DNA of 64,000 nucleotides from Embiotoca jacksoni (taxonomy: Eukaryota > Chordata > Actinopteri > Embiotocidae). The notes beneath the pieces were generated by a model. That model was given only the letters and a program-made list of their open reading frames with translations, was not told the DNA's origin and ran no database searches. The stretch lies in NCBI GenBank assembly GCA_022577435.1, contig JAKOON010000006.1, positions 15,169,501 to 15,233,500 of the forward strand, in the 5' to 3' direction. How positions within the stretch are numbered: the first letter of the stretch is position 1; each line of letters opens with the position of its first letter. Shown here in pieces: positions 12,871 to 26,199 of the stretch. Both the position numbers and the translations under genes were made by a program.

Positions 12871-14144
12871 GAAGCACTGACTACCTGAAATTACGAATAG
12901 ATAAATGAAGGAAATTTTGAGGAAGTGAATTAGTGTGTCTGAATGTATATATATGCTCTTGTTGCCTAGAGCCAACAAGCTGGAGGGTCAGTGACTTCAT
13001 TAGCAGACTGATGGTACTCCGTGGAACACTGAACACCGATGATCAACACAGAGCTCTGCTGATTAAAGTCCCATTCCCTCAGAGTAAGCACTAATTATCT
13101 CAACTGACATGCTACTATAGTTTCTCTCTGAGCTGAGAGGTCTTGGCACTCATTCTGTCCTCCATCCTCTCCGGTCATGCACACAAGCGGTTATTAATGG
13201 ATTCTCACCATGCAGCCAAGACATGTACGTAAACAGTAGTTTTCATTTTACATTGGTATTTCTGGAAGACAGTACCCGTGTTTTGTATTCAAGGGCAGTC
13301 TTGAAAATTAGTGGCCCTGATAAGTTATCGGGTTTGGTGTGGACAGTGTTTGCACAACATCATTAAGGTCACTAAAATATTAAGTCTCTGCCATTGCAAT
13401 AGCTTATGACATACCTTCTGCTGCAAATGGAATTGCTTCTTTTCTTGTTGGTTTAGAAATTGACCAAATTGGTTATCCAGAAATTGGTTTCTCACAAATT
13501 TGCAGAAAATCGAACCCCATATGAATTATCAAATGTTATTGTCAATATTTTCATATTAGCAATTGATCAAATGACAATGTGTGATTTATGTGAAAAGGTG
13601 CAGGCATAATCACAATCCCACAGAATTTTTACTCGGCTCTGTAATTCCCCTCAACACTAACTAGTGTTCTAGCATCTTTCAGCTCATTGTTTTGGTTTTG
13701 CAGCCTGCAACTTTATGGTTGGGTCTCTGGATTTTTATTAACCTCTTTGTCAGGAGCAGAAGGCATATCTTTTCATGAAGAATACAACCATTGAAGACCA
13801 CCTACCTAAACAACAGAGTTACAAGTGTTTCTATTAGCTGCTGAACACAGAAAGCATTTAGCAACTAAAGAGGCAGATATTTCCCTAACAGAGCTGAAAG
13901 GACAAAGGATATTTGATTTGCATTTGTCTGGTGGACAGAAGCACAACTCCAAATGAATGCTAATGTTGATTCGTGCCTGCTGTTTGCTAACACATTTGTC
14001 ATTCTAGATTAGATTAGATTCACAATAATGTCAGAGATCTCTGAAATCTGTCTTCAAATACAGGTGACAAAACAAAACGATTCAGCCAGAAGACAGAATT
14101 TATCATCTTTACAAGTTAAGATTGTTCCAGTGTTGTACAGCATT
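12871..14144. other. Noncoding stretch, nothing recognised
   Basis: AT-rich unique-looking DNA. It includes a short triplicated GATTA motif near 14006-14020. Confidence 0.5.
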
Positions 14145-14893
14145 TAGGGGTTGCAACTCAGTTATTTGCATCATAGATTAATCTGACAATTATCTTCTTG
14201 ATTACTTGATTAATAATTTTTGCAGTTAAATATCAGAAAAAAATAAAAGTTCAATATTGTGTGACAAAGAAAAGCATCAGATTCTCAACATGTAATCATG
14301 CCAAAACGGCAAAATAGGTCTGTTTGCAATCACTCCCATGAGGCCATGGCTAGTTCCCTCTATGGGATCAACACGTCTTCGTAAAAAAACAACAGAAAAG
14401 CTCATTTATTAAACCGCATACTGTGTAAGACCGTTGGAGAGGCCAAGCGACAAGCACAACAGAACTTTGTTGTCATGGTAAGAACAATAAACACATGGTT
14501 AAAGTTGAGAAACTATTGCATTTTGTATTGGTTTAGGAAAATATTATGGTTTCGGTGGGAAGAAGTATGTACGTTGACTTCCCCTGGGTGAATGTCCTGT
14601 GTTTGAATCGTCCAAGCATCCCCGACCTCTTTGTCACTCTTTATACTACTTAACCTGACTATCTAATATGGTACATCATAATTACGACAAATTGTAATAA
14701 ATGTAAGTGAGTCGTGTTAAGCTGTGTCCACACAAGACAAACAGCCGTAATTTAAGGGAGGACAGTGGGAAATTCTTAGCAAATGGTTTTACTCATTGCT
14801 TTAAACTGTAACTCACAAGATTATTAGATTATGTAAACGGTTACAGATGAATCTCCCTTTTGATCAACTAATCAATTAATGTTGTCACAGCTA
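14145..14893. repeat. Possible MITE with GGTTGCAAC/GATTAAT-type ends
   Basis: The left end (14145-14220) reads GGGGTTGCAACTCAG, then ATAGATTAATCTGAC and TGATTACTTGATTAAT. This resembles the widespread teleost repeat starting GGGCTGCAACTAACGATTA. The right end (about 14862-14893) reads GATCAACTAATCAATTAATG and then GTCACAGCT, roughly the inverse of the left end. The two could delimit one 750-bp element, or they may be two separate fragments. Related pieces lie at 16682-16745, 27528-27710 and 48530-48610. Confidence 0.4.
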
Positions 14894-17154
14894 CAGTATT
14901 TACAGCTTGTCCTCAAGTGGCCAAAAAAAAAATCAAAACTTTGTGTTCTCTACAACACTTTTTAAAAACTTGTGTTTGCGGATGATTGTTATGCACCACA
15001 AAATAACCAAATCATTGAAAAAAAACCATCCAAGTGCAAGATGTCTCTAAAATAACACCCGGTTGGAGAGACAGAGAAGATCAGACATCTTTTCTTCTTT
15101 CCAGGATGTAATGTCGCAGCTGGAATCAACAGCAGACATCAACCCGAGATGTTAATTGAATGACCTCACAAATGCATTACTCCTGCCCATTAGTGTCTGT
15201 CCTGCCTTAAGCAGACACGATATGGCATCTTTCAGCTGTAATGTGTTGTAACTTACAGAAAACATTTTCCTTTATCTTAACTGGAAACCAGTAATAACTT
15301 TTTCTAGCATTGTAGACATCTCAATAAAACAACTATCTGACGCATATATTGTTTAGATGATAACACAGACCTGAAAGGAAGAGATAAATAGAAAGATACA
15401 GGAACACAGTCTTTGTGTAATTAGATTATGTTCAGTGGGGCTGATTAAATTTGGTTCCTTCAGGCCTCAGAGTTGTTGAACATCTTGTACCCGAGATGTG
15501 GATGTTTTCTGGCGATATCATCACACAACACGCAGAACTGTAGAGCACGATGTAGCCAGTGTTTGTGGTGCCACTGTTTTCTAAGAAAATAGAAAGTTTC
15601 TCTTCATTTCCTTGAACCACAGTTTCCCCCTGATGGAAAATACGTGAGCCTTTGAAGGTGCATGTTTCATCAGACAATAAGATGAAAGGGCATCAGGCAC
15701 AATAGCAGAAATGGAGGAAATGATTTTCCTGGACATGTCTACGTCTGTTGTAGGTTGAAAGGACACGGGGACAGTTCATAATCTGATTAGACATCCATTA
15801 TTCCCTCGGACAGGGCACCAGCGCAGAGAAGGAACTCACTGTGTTTGTACGACAGTGTCTTGTCCATGTGTTGCTATGGGAGAGTGCATGAAGCTCATAC
15901 TTAATGTTTAGGATTATTTATAAGATGTCGCAGCTGTATTTATAGATAAGAAATGTATTTTCAGCATAATGTCTTTTGCAAATGAACAGAGTTGAACAAT
16001 CATATATAAAAACAGCAGCAGTGTTTTAAGTTGCACCCACATTCTTCTTCGTGTTAAATGTTGCCTAATGGAATCTGAGAAAAACAACTTAAAATGGAGC
16101 AGAGTAAAATATATAAGACAAATTTATGAATTCATGGAAATCTGTTAAACCTTAATAGGCTGTTGTGTCGACTGTTGTTGTTTAAAAAGTAATTCCTGAA
16201 TAAAACAATAATGATTCAGTTCCTGTTTCATTATCATTTATATAAAACCAACTCTGGAATAAATGGGGGCTAATACATGTAATGAGGTATTATATTAATG
16301 TGGCTGAAAGTTCTATGAATGTATAGTCAGAGGTAAAATATTGTATACGATAAATAGAGAAGTTTGTAATAAAAGAAATCTTTTGTCTCCCACACTGCAA
16401 TCCTGTCGGACACGTTGTGAACTGCTGGTACATGCTTCAACTCATTAAACACAGCATTCATTGCTGCCATTGCATCAGCAGGTGTTTCAGAGGGCTCAGG
16501 AGATCTACCAAGGGAAGGAAATAATGAGAGCTTTGTAAGAAGAAAACATAATAACCAGAGAGAAAATGTGAATTAGTGACATCCAGCAGTTAACGGTGAA
16601 AAATGTGGGTAATAATTAGAGCTGTCTTTCCTGCTCTGCCAATTGATATCCTGTTTGGCTTTTGATGACAGTTCTTTTTAGAAGTGCACTTAATGATTAT
16701 TTTCAGATTATATTTTAGATTAATCAATTAGTTCCATCTCAGTATGAAACGTGAACAACAGTGGAAACCTGAATTTCCCCTCGCCCAAAGAGAAATTATT
16801 GATTTGGCTGCTTTACAATGAGATATAGATGATATGAGGTGGAGATCATCCACAGGTACTCTTCATAATCTTAACTGTTACACTGACAAAGAGATATAGT
16901 TTTAGAATCTCCAGACAGCATTGTCAACCATTACAGTGGAAAAGGACGTCCAAAGATCAAGAACTTTAAAAAAGAAAGAGGAACTTAATTAATATGATTT
17001 GATATAACTTGGAGTCTACCCCTATTCACTGCATACTGGCACCTGATGAGGAAAACATTAAAAATAGACATCATGCCGAACTAATTCGATTATTACACAA
17101 CAATATGCAGGGTTTTATTAAAACATTGCAACCTGTGGTATGAAGGATAAATGG
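14894..17154. other. Noncoding stretch with one short repeat fragment
   Basis: Mostly unique AT-rich DNA. At about 16682-16745 there is a short plus-strand fragment (TTAATGATTATTTTCAG, then TTAGATTAATCAATTAG) of the GATTAAT repeat family. No gene is visible. Confidence 0.5.
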
Positions 17155-17452
17155 TGGATCCCCCTGGACTCAGTTTCATTCTGGCTGACTGAAATGAGTT
17201 AACCAATCAAAGAGTGACCTTTCACTGTGGCACACCACTTTATAATCACGCCGTTTAATCAGCATCTTGATGCGACACACCTGTCAGCTGGATGGATCAT
17301 TTTAGCAAAGGTGAAGTGCTCACCAACTCGGATTTTAAGAAATTTGTTAACAAAATAAATATTTTACGTGCATAGAAGTCTTACATCTTTTACTTTAACC
17401 TATAATAAACGGGAGCGAAAACAAGTGTTGCATTTATATTTTTGAAGAGTGA
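17155..17452 (+). mobile_element. Tc1-like nonautonomous element, second family
   Basis: The blocks CACTTTATAATCACGC, TTTAATCAGCATCTTGAT, CACACCTGTCAG-TGGATGGAT and GCAAAGGTGAAGTGCTCACC appear in the order known from a widespread fish Tc1/mariner repeat. That repeat ends in GCAAAAACAAAAGTGTTGCGTTTATATTTTTGTTCAGT. Here the end is GCGAAAACAAGTGTTGCATT followed by TATATTTTTGAAGAGTG at about 17450. The identification is from remembered family structure. The left end is not clear and no transposase frame survives. Confidence 0.6.
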
Positions 17453-17660
17453 ATTTTCTGTACAAGATGTTTTGCGAACCTTTATGATTGATTGAAGTGG
17501 ATGAATTTTTTTTTTTTGTATAAATCTAAATACCAAACCAATACAACAAAGAAAACTGTCTTTGAAGAGGGAGTTCCAATCATAAAAGTGAAGAATCCAA
17601 CATTGATTTACTATTGCCCTTGTGCATGTATGCTGTGTATCTGGAGGCCTTGTTCCTTTC

Positions 17661-17715
17661 CTGTTCTTGTACGTGGGTGTCATGACCTCCTCATGACACC
17701 CACGTACAAGAACAG
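17661..17715. repeat. Perfect inverted repeat: 25-bp arms, 5-bp spacer
   Basis: 17661-17685 is exactly the reverse complement of 17691-17715, with CCTCC (17686-17690) between. The arms hold GTACGTGGGTGTCATGA and TCATGACACCCACGTAC. There is no mismatch in 25 bp. It lies about 200 bp beyond the Tc1-like repeat. The perfect stem and tiny loop do not fit an animal microRNA precursor. A recent templated inversion (snap-back replication) or a cloning/assembly artefact are the main alternatives. Confidence 0.95.
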
Positions 17716-20700
17716 TCTCATATTGCTTTACTAAAATTGAATTCTTCTTCAAGTTTTTCAATATTTTTTTTTTGCCGTATATACATATCTTATTTCACGA
17801 CTGATGAGACTGAAGTCTGCTCCTGAGTTTTGATCATATAGCATTGATAACTTCCCTAAAATTGCCATATTTTTTTGTTGTTCCACTTTATTCTCAGTTT
17901 CATTCACAAAAAAGTCGTACAAGAGTAAAAAGAAGGATTTCTGCAGAAGTATGCTGTCATCGGCAGCAAAAACAGACCAAATTTAGCAGTGTCAGTACAG
18001 AACACAAAAACAATGAGAACATGTTAATAGTACATCTATCAATGTGTCATCAGAACGATACAGCACTGTGACAGAAATAAAGAGTGGACGGTTTGGGCTA
18101 CCTACAAGAAGTTATATGCTGAAAAACATTTTTCCGAAGCAAAGTGGTAAATGTGAGGCGATCAAGAGACAGCAGTCACTGAGACAGAGAGGACGTTACA
18201 CTGTCGGGTGCAACAGCCAATAATACTGGACACCAACCTGAGGAAGCTGTCCCCCCCCCCCTCGCCCCTCCTACTTAACTACTGCCACGTACAGCATCAG
18301 CTGTTTTGAAAAAATATCAAATAAAAACGGTAAAATTTAAAAAACTATTATTTTTGCTGAGGTGCTACAACTTGTGCATACAGGCAGTCTACCTACCACT
18401 CGGGCCAACACCCTCGCTAAGGAGGAAATACATCAGCCGAACAGGTCCACTCTTTCTGCACCAGCAATCATAACACAGCGAAACACACAGTCGCCAAACC
18501 CCAAGGGCCAAGAGATATTTGTTACCTGTGATCATATCATTTATTCACCCGACGCTGTGCTGCTGGCTTTGTTTTTTTTTTCTCTCTCCCCGTGACTATC
18601 ACTTGCTTTGTTTTCCTTGTTCATTTGTGAGGAAATTCTTCATTTGTTTTACGTGATTGAGAAGGAAGACGCAGGCGGGTCTGTACAGCCTTGGGTAAGA
18701 GAGGGAATCCAGCCACAGCTGCTGTGTCGCTCTGCCACAATGAGCAAACGTGACGAGATGAAAGCGTGCAGCATTTGCCATGTGCCAAGCCTTGGGCTGC
18801 ACATCGAGGAAAGGACCGTTTCAAGATATTCACATGGCTGTGTATTTGTTGGTGGATATGAATAAAAGTACTTTACTTTTGTGTCTGCAAGTAGAAATCA
18901 CTGACAATTACACAGTTGACACTCTCTTCCGTATCCCCCAGTCTGCCCTGTGTGAGTCATATGAGATAGTGATTCACAGGTTATTATCCAAGATAGCTGG
19001 CATCCTTGTCAGTGTAGCAGAAGTGGTCAGAGGTGTTGCCAAACTGTGACTGAGGAGCCAAGAGCCCAACTAATTTCCATCCTCTAGCCTCCTTCAGCCA
19101 AGAGCAGAATATCTTTTTTGAGTAAGCAAAGAAATCTACCGGAAACTGAGTGTTTATCTTATGTGACACGAAAGCAGTGGTGCTCAGATGAAAGAAGAAA
19201 AGTTGTTCTTTGAAAGGAAGATGTGATTTTTTGGCTCAAATGTATTATTTCTTCTGGTATATTCAGTATAGTCTCTTTTGTAAGCATTCACAGGAAGACA
19301 GAAGACCCCAACACATGACAGCGCAGGCAAAAGGTCTGAAGCACACAAAAGGTTTTCATTCTCAAATCAGGAGCAAAGTCACAAAGACCAATAGCTAAGA
19401 TCTGCTCACAAAAAGCAGCAACCGGAGTACAACAACTGAAATATAGGAGGTCGGCTGGGATTCACACAAAAAAAAAATCAGAAAAATCCAACATCCAAAA
19501 TGATACAAAAGGCACCGAGCAACATGTTAAACAGAAAGAAGCCATGGGGCAAAACTCAGAGGAAAAAACACAACAAACTGACACTAAGGGGAAAACACAG
19601 CCTACGTACATTGGGGAAAGGAGGACAATGAGGGACAAGTGAAGCAAAATACAGTGGGGCAGAACAATGGCAGAGAACACACAAAGGTAGAAAACACAGG
19701 GGGTGAATGGAAATACAATAAAGTAAAAGGCAGAACCTTAGCTGATGGTTATTGTCTTTAGTTTCACCATGCACTTCCTTATGGAACAGTTTTACATTTT
19801 AGGAAAATGGACAGCATGTCAGTCCATTCATGTACAGTAACTTTCCGATAGGAAATGAGTCGTCAATGATTTATTTCAGGAAGTATTATTTAGGATTTAG
19901 TGGCTCCATGGGTGGTGGACTGTAAACAACTGAACATCCCTTGCCTCACCCTCCATCTCTGCAAATAGATCCGGCTAATTTCTATATAGAAATTATGGCT
20001 GCAAGATTAATTGTATTAAAAATGTGATCTTGCTCTATGCTATCTCATTTTCAAAGGACAATAATTCTGCTGCATTTAAATTCAGAACAAAAGCTGAACC
20101 AAAACAAGTGCTCCAATTCAAATGACAACGCACGTTACAGCTCGTGATGGAGAGCAGCAGAAACCAGCAGTAAGGAAAATAAACCCAGTGAGAGACTGTC
20201 AAAAAGAAAACACACCTTTGAACATTGTTCAAAAGTTGTGCAAGTAAGAGAAGATAAGAAACTGACCTTCGTTTTTATGTTCAGGGTCAGATTCATGAAG
20301 CATTTAAGGTAAAAAAAAAGAAAAGAAAAAGCATTTCTTCTCAGTTGTCCAGAGTTAATGTGCAAGTACCTGTTAGGGATCTACTTTTTTCCTTCTCTAT
20401 CAGGTAAATAAATATTATTGATACTGATATTCAATATATTGAAACAACATGCACAAGAAAATTATGATCTAAGCAAGAGAATTGTGACTCTGTACCTTAA
20501 TAATCCAGAATGATGTAGCTCAAAACTGAACTTTGGTAACTGCAATTTAAAAAATCTGAAATTGTTTACCACACGTGACACGTCTGCAGTAGTTGGTTGA
20601 ATTTCCTGGCTGGGTGACTGTAGCTCAGGCAAAGCTACTTCCTCTCTGACAACATGTTATAAATGTGCAGGAATCCATAATGTCCCCCTGCACGCCTGGA

Positions 20701-20818
20701 AATCATGTAGCTGGCCGAGGGCTGGTTCTCAGCTTTGATACCAGTCTGAGCTCCACTGAGAAGGAAGAACAAAACTGCCAAATCCCCCTGTGGTTTTTCA
20801 ACTATCTTCTCTCTTCAG
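17716..20818. other. Noncoding stretch, nothing firm
   Basis: The stretch contains a C run at 18251-18261 and AT-rich DNA. A moderately GC-rich area at about 18650-18800 has a GGGTAAGAG donor-like word at about 18692 but no convincing acceptor on the same strand. A purine-rich plus-strand stretch spans about 19490-19720. No protein domain is recognised. Confidence 0.45.
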
Positions 20819-20992
20819 GCATCCAATATGTCAGAGGATGGTGGAAGTAAATTGCTACAGGTGGATACAGCGGTGCGAGACAACAGTGGCAGGAGCTGTG
20901 GACATTACAGATATGCAACACGGGGAAATGAGGTTGTGAAATTCCACAAACTGCTCCTTTCAAAGCCCAACATCTATGCACCTTCAGCTTAG
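20819..20992 (+). other. Candidate small coding exon or microexon after a strong 3' splice site
   Basis: A long pyrimidine tract (about 20795-20815) ends in CAG at 20816-20818. The sequence that follows is open in phase 0 from 20819 to a TAG at 20990-20992 and contains an ATG at 20828 starting a 54-codon frame (MSEDGGSKLLQ...). A CAG/GTGGAT donor-like junction at 20860/20861 would make a 42-nt phase-0 microexon of 14 codons. Nothing in the encoded peptide is recognised. Chance is a real possibility, because such acceptors occur randomly. Confidence 0.2.
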
Positions 20993-23299
20993 AATTAATC
21001 CCACCGATTTCTCTGACTACCATGACATTTTTTTCTGATTCTTATATTAACAGTTCCGCTTTAAGTAATTTGCATTTTCTTCTTTTGCAAGGAATCTACA
21101 GTGAGATCAAAGTCCCTCTTTAACTCATTAGTGGATAAGATGGAAAATAAAATTCCCTTCACTCCCGTACTAACTTTCTGTGATAGCTGCTATTAGCAAA
21201 TGGTGGAAAGGCCAACACAGAAATAATTGCTCAGTTTAATTTCTGAATGTGCCATTTAGAACTTGATTTTTTTTACGCAGACTTTGAACCATTTTTCTCC
21301 CACAGTAACGGTGTATTAATCCTCCTCTGAAACACGAGTCAGAAGCACATAGAAATCTTTATTTTTATTCAATTAATGCTGCATATCTCGAGCTTCATTC
21401 CTACAGTCTCCACAGAACTGTCAAGTGACAGGTGCTTAAAATAGAACGCAGGCTATTTCCCCGTCACCCAACAGCTCATCACTCATAACAATTCACTTAT
21501 TCAAACCGCTGAAATGAAAAGCAAATAGGCTCCTCTCTGGCACATGCTACTCTTAATTTTAGTGTGTCAGAGCTTTAGTTAATTCCTTTTGTGCACGCTC
21601 AGATTTTTTTTGTGCTCCTTCTCAGTTTTCTCTTCTCTGCTTCTCGAAGCATTTTCTCCTCCTCATGTAGCGGACGCTGCTTTCCCAGAAACGGTACACC
21701 GTGCAGCTGGTTGGATCTGGCTACAAATCCCACATCAGACCGCTCACTCATCCCACAAACACATGCAGTTTACACCAATAAATATCTCATTGGGAACTTT
21801 ACCGTTACGATTAGATCGCTTTTCAAATATCTCGGAGGAAATTAAATTGGGAAAACAATATTGATGTTTATGTCCTTCTGTTCATATTGCAGAGCCTCTG
21901 TTCAGCTCATGCTCCTTCTCTATAAATCACCGGGAGGAAATTCTCCGTGCTGAGCTGTCACTGTCATGCAGCACACGAGTTTTGGTGTTCAATCACCACT
22001 TTCTAGTTTATTATTGAAAACTCTTTAGTACATTACACTGATACTTCACAAGGGCAGAAGCAATTCTGATATTCCTTTATACTATAGACCCCACTAATGT
22101 ATACTCCTCAGAGATGAATTGATTAGTATTCTTACAGTGCTGGGCCATTTCGGACTGTCGGAGACGCAAGTTTACAGTTGTGAGAGAAACGTGGACCCGA
22201 GTGCTCCTGAATGTTAATGTGAGAGACGTCCACCTGTAGCCAATTTGAACTTGTGACAACTAAAGACAGCCTGAATCAAAAGCAAAACTATGACCATGAC
22301 CCACCTCTGCATACCTACCAAACAGCTCAGTTTAGCCGATGCAAGCATTTTTATTGTAGCATATAACAGATAATCATTTAACAACCCCCAATTCCTGAGT
22401 AGTGCACAAATTACTTATTCTAATAAATGCATTTACATGCCTGAAATACATCTACACCTGTATTTAAACCTAAAGCCCAGATGGGACAATAGATTTCGGA
22501 CAAGTTGATTTGAAACTTGCTACTAGCAATTCTCTAGTCTTCTGAAACCTGCCAGTTTACACCAAAGCAACAAGACGCGTGAAACATCTCCAAAACAAGG
22601 ACTCTCTGTACTTTTGTTTTAACGGCCAGCTTAGTCGTAGTTTGATACCTTTGTCGCGTCTTAAAACATGAGTGAGTAGTGATAGTTGCTTGTAACTTTT
22701 AGAAACTGCATAAACAGAAAAGAAATGAGAGGGTCGGAATTCGGAGCAGCACATAAGAGATTAAATGGAATACCCAAATTTGTGCCATGAACTTCAGACA
22801 GGAGATCTCCCCTGTTCTGTCAATTTCTCACATATTGTTCCAGAGCAGTTCTAATATCTAGAGGATTTGGTGTCTCCTCTAATAAGTACAAAAATCACTT
22901 ACTGTTGTGACTTTCTAATACTGCCCACTGGCCACTTGACGAGCTGAGTCGACATCCTCGGCTGGTTTGAGTTGAGCTGAGACGGTCCAGTTCACACTAC
23001 TGCAACTTTTCATCCTGCACATCTTTGGTCTGAACTGGGTTGAACATTTACAGTCACATCAAACAAAATCAGAGTGACCTATGTGAAACTGTAAAATGTT
23101 GAGTGGTTATTTGTTTAGGTGTCTTGTGAAATCAATAGTAGCTTTTGGAGCCCTGTTCCTGCCACCAAACAAAATGACTGCACTGTTTTCAATTTTAAAA
23201 TATTTCCACATTGCACACATTTTAGCCACAAGTATGCCACATAACTACACTTCTGCCACAAACTGTGCTCTCCATTTTTGACATCGGTGCAACAGTTGA
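20993..23299. other. Noncoding stretch, nothing recognised
   Basis: AT-rich DNA. Around 22930-23010 there are GAGCTGAGTCGAC and GAGTTGAGCTGAGAC words that may be another remnant of a GAGCTGAG-type MITE. No exon is visible. Confidence 0.45.
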
Positions 23300-23398
23300 C
23301 ATAAAACAAAGGACTGCAGCTAAATATGGCTCAGTATAGCTATCAACAACTTGATCGGTCCCAACACCGATCTTTGAGATCGGCTCGGGACATCCCTC
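23300..23398. repeat. hAT-like element end (GATCGG...GGGACATCCCT)
   Basis: The segment TTGATCGGTCCCAACACCGA, then TCTTTGAGATCGG, then CTCGGGACATCCCT matches the end of a common fish hAT-like repeat whose inverted terminus is AGGGATGTCCCGA. Only this end is clear. Sequence upstream to about 23100 may belong to it but is too decayed to delimit. Confidence 0.5.
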
Positions 23399-25870
23399 GT
23401 GACAACAACACATCACACAATCTGGCTCCTGAGTAGATAAACAAAAAATACAATCAATGCATTTACGTCACAGTGAAGGTGTCCAAACTATTTATTTAAT
23501 CCTTAGATGATGGGAAAAGAATTTACAACTTTAAAATGTTTCCACAAAGTGACTGTTTAATAGCCTTATTGCACAGGGAACAAATAAATAATATCTTTGC
23601 CACTCTACAGTTTGAACCTGAAGGCAGAACAGAAAACAACGGTTGGTGTGACTTTTAATAAGAAAACAGTCTTGCATTAAGTTTAGGGATAAAAAAAACA
23701 ACAAAAAAAACAAAATGCGACTGCAAAATGAAAAAGAAGTTTGTGGGTCTCTGGCAAAAACAAAAAACCTAATGGACTCACATTTTGAAAACATACCCAT
23801 ACAGATGGATGAATATAGGATTTCTTTATCATTTCCAAAGGGCAATTTGGTTTGCAAGCAGTAAATAATCAGAACAGCAAAGTTTAATTATTACAGTCTT
23901 AAGTCAGTGGAGTAGATACAGTAGAAATAAAAACTAATGTAACGGTCAATTAATATTGTTACTATTCGTTTTAAAAAGCCAGAAGCTGATGGTATAAAGG
24001 ATCTCAAGCATGTATTGGTTTTAGCGTTTGTAGGGATGCTGAACCTGCATCCTAATGAAGGGAACTGGGACTGCTCGTAATGAGGACGCTATCTGTTCCA
24101 TAAAATCACTTCAGCCCTCTTAGTGACTCTGACTTTTAAAAGATGTTCGAGACCATTCAGATTACAGGTATTGATCTTCTGACACAATTAGACGAGCCGA
24201 TGACTTGTCTCTGCTCTCATCTGCTTTTTTCCTCATTACGTTCGCTGCACAATCCGACATGCCTCTAACTGACAACGCACAGTTTGACAGGTTAGGGGTT
24301 AGGGGGTCAAAATTATCTGGATAGACTTTCCATGTAATTGAACTCTAGATGAATCATTTCTTGCCTGAAAAAACACACGGCTCATCCATACCAGTGACTC
24401 TTCTGGTCATTTTTGGGGGATTTTAGATGTAATGTCTTCTTTCTGAAAACTACTGCATACCTATCTTTCCTGCTGTTGTTAAAGACATGAAGTCAGTGCA
24501 GCGACTCTGCTGCCTGATGAACCACAGCTGAGTCACCTGGCGGTATCCGATGCTGAAAGACGTGTGGAACCCAATGACCCCAGGATGCGTCACTGATCAG
24601 GTGTTCAGGATGAATTTTTACAGGCTTTATCACAAATCTCAGTAAGAATTTGAACTTTAGTTTTGTCCAACAGAACTTGGAGGTTGTAGTTTTACTTTGT
24701 CCAGCTATACTTTTACAAATAGATTTTCTTTGATACTGAATGAATACATCCTAAAGTAGATAGTTGTTTATAACTTGTTCACAGAGTGTGATGGTTGATG
24801 ATTTATTATCACTGATTTCAGTCTTTTCACAGTTGCTTCAACAGCTGTGTTTTTACCAAATGGTGACGACAGAAAATGTTGTTAATAATAGTGTCTGCTC
24901 CATCAAAATGTTTTGCTCCAGCGAGTGACAAGTAATTCTGCAGGTGATTGTATTTAATGAGCAATTCAATTAATTTTGAAAGGTGTAACGTAAACTGATG
25001 GATCATTATTTTGAACATACATGGCAAAATGTTTGTGCTTGTGATCGACAGAAAATGTTGCAAACTTTACCCACATTATGAGGAATAAAACCTGGAACAG
25101 GAGGAGAGGAGATAATGGGATATTCAGCGAGGATGTGAGAGTGTACTTTTTTGTTACCTTGGAAACTACAACGCAGTATGGCAGGCAGCGCTTCCTTCCA
25201 CGGACTGGTTTGGTTCTCATGTGAAGGTCAGTCGTGATGTATTGCTTTCCCTGACGTCAATGTGGCTCATTTTACTTTTCAGACAATGTGTACATATACA
25301 AGTAAAAGAAAAACAGAGACTGTTCTGAATTGATGTATCAATAGATATACATTATATACATGGTCTGACCTCTAAAGGTGTTATGGAGGTGTGCTGGTAT
25401 AGAAAGTCTAGTTAGATTAGAGCTCAGCAAACAATAATTGGCATATATTTGTGTAACATTACAATTGAGTCTTTTATATGAATATCTTTTGGTTTCGTGA
25501 AAGCACTTTATTATTAAATGATCAAATATGGACTGACACTAGAGCTCTACAGATGCACTACGGAGGAGAGGGGTAGGTGCATGTAAAATATACATCATTA
25601 TAAAAATCTTTCTGGCTGTTGTGTAGTAGAAGCTTCAAATAACTACCAGATCAAGTGTTGTTCAAACTGAACATTTTTACTTGCGCTTTGGCTGCAGTTT
25701 TACTTTTGTACTTGACATCTCCAGGGTTTGATATAACCGCTGGGCAAAGGCCAGTAACAGCTCATGCAGAGCAAGTTGACTGGCAAAAAGATTCTGCGAT
25801 GTGAGTGCTTGAGTTAATGTCATCGTTTTAAGAGTATCTGACCGATGAAATGCAACGTGACTTTGGGAGA
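23399..25870. other. Noncoding stretch with possible old LINE-derived sequence
   Basis: At about 23550-23600 and 23970-24170, words such as TTTAATAGCCTTATTGCACAGGGA, GATGGTATAAAGGATCTC and GGATGCTGAACCTGC recall a fish repeat whose consensus reads TGATGGTATAAAGGA...CTGAACCTGCG. The identity is uncertain. A short GTTAGGGGTTAGGGGG run lies at 24292-24306. No intact gene is visible. Confidence 0.35.
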
Positions 25871-25886
25871 TGCACTCTCAGCCTCC

Positions 25887-26199
25887 ATCCAGCTATCCAT
25901 TATCTATACCCGCTGTATCATGAACAGGGTCACCGGGGGCCAGAGCCGATCCCAGCTCACTTTCGGCGACGTCAAGACCATCCACACTCACATTCACAGC
26001 TTAGGGCAATTTTTTTCAGAATCACCAATTAACCTGAAATGCATGTCTTTGGGAGGAAGCGGGAGTACCCGGAGAGAAACCCAAGCAGGCACACGGAGAA
26101 CATGCAAACTCCACACAGAATGGCCGCCGGCCGAGTTTCGTACCCAGAACCTTCTTGCTGTGAAGCGACAGTGCTAACCACTGCACCACTTTGCCGCCC
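25887..26199 (-). repeat. tRNA-headed SINE (copy 2), reverse orientation
   Basis: This is the reverse-oriented relative of the SINE at 6059-6437. It starts with ATCCAGCTATCCATTATCTA (the inverted GGAT tail) and ends with the inverted tRNA-like head (GCTAACCACTGCACCACTTT, about 26174-26193). Flanks at 25871-25886 and 26200-26215 are a 16-bp target-site duplication (TGC..C.CTCAGCCTCC) with two mismatches. That fixes the borders and supports retrotransposition. Confidence 0.9.

Noticed and set aside
17661..17715. microRNA precursor
   Set aside because: The stem is perfectly paired with a 5-nt loop, and it lacks the usual mismatches, loop size and flanking lower stem.
24292..24306. Interstitial telomere repeat
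   Set aside because: There are only about two imperfect TTAGGG-like units, too short to be meaningful.
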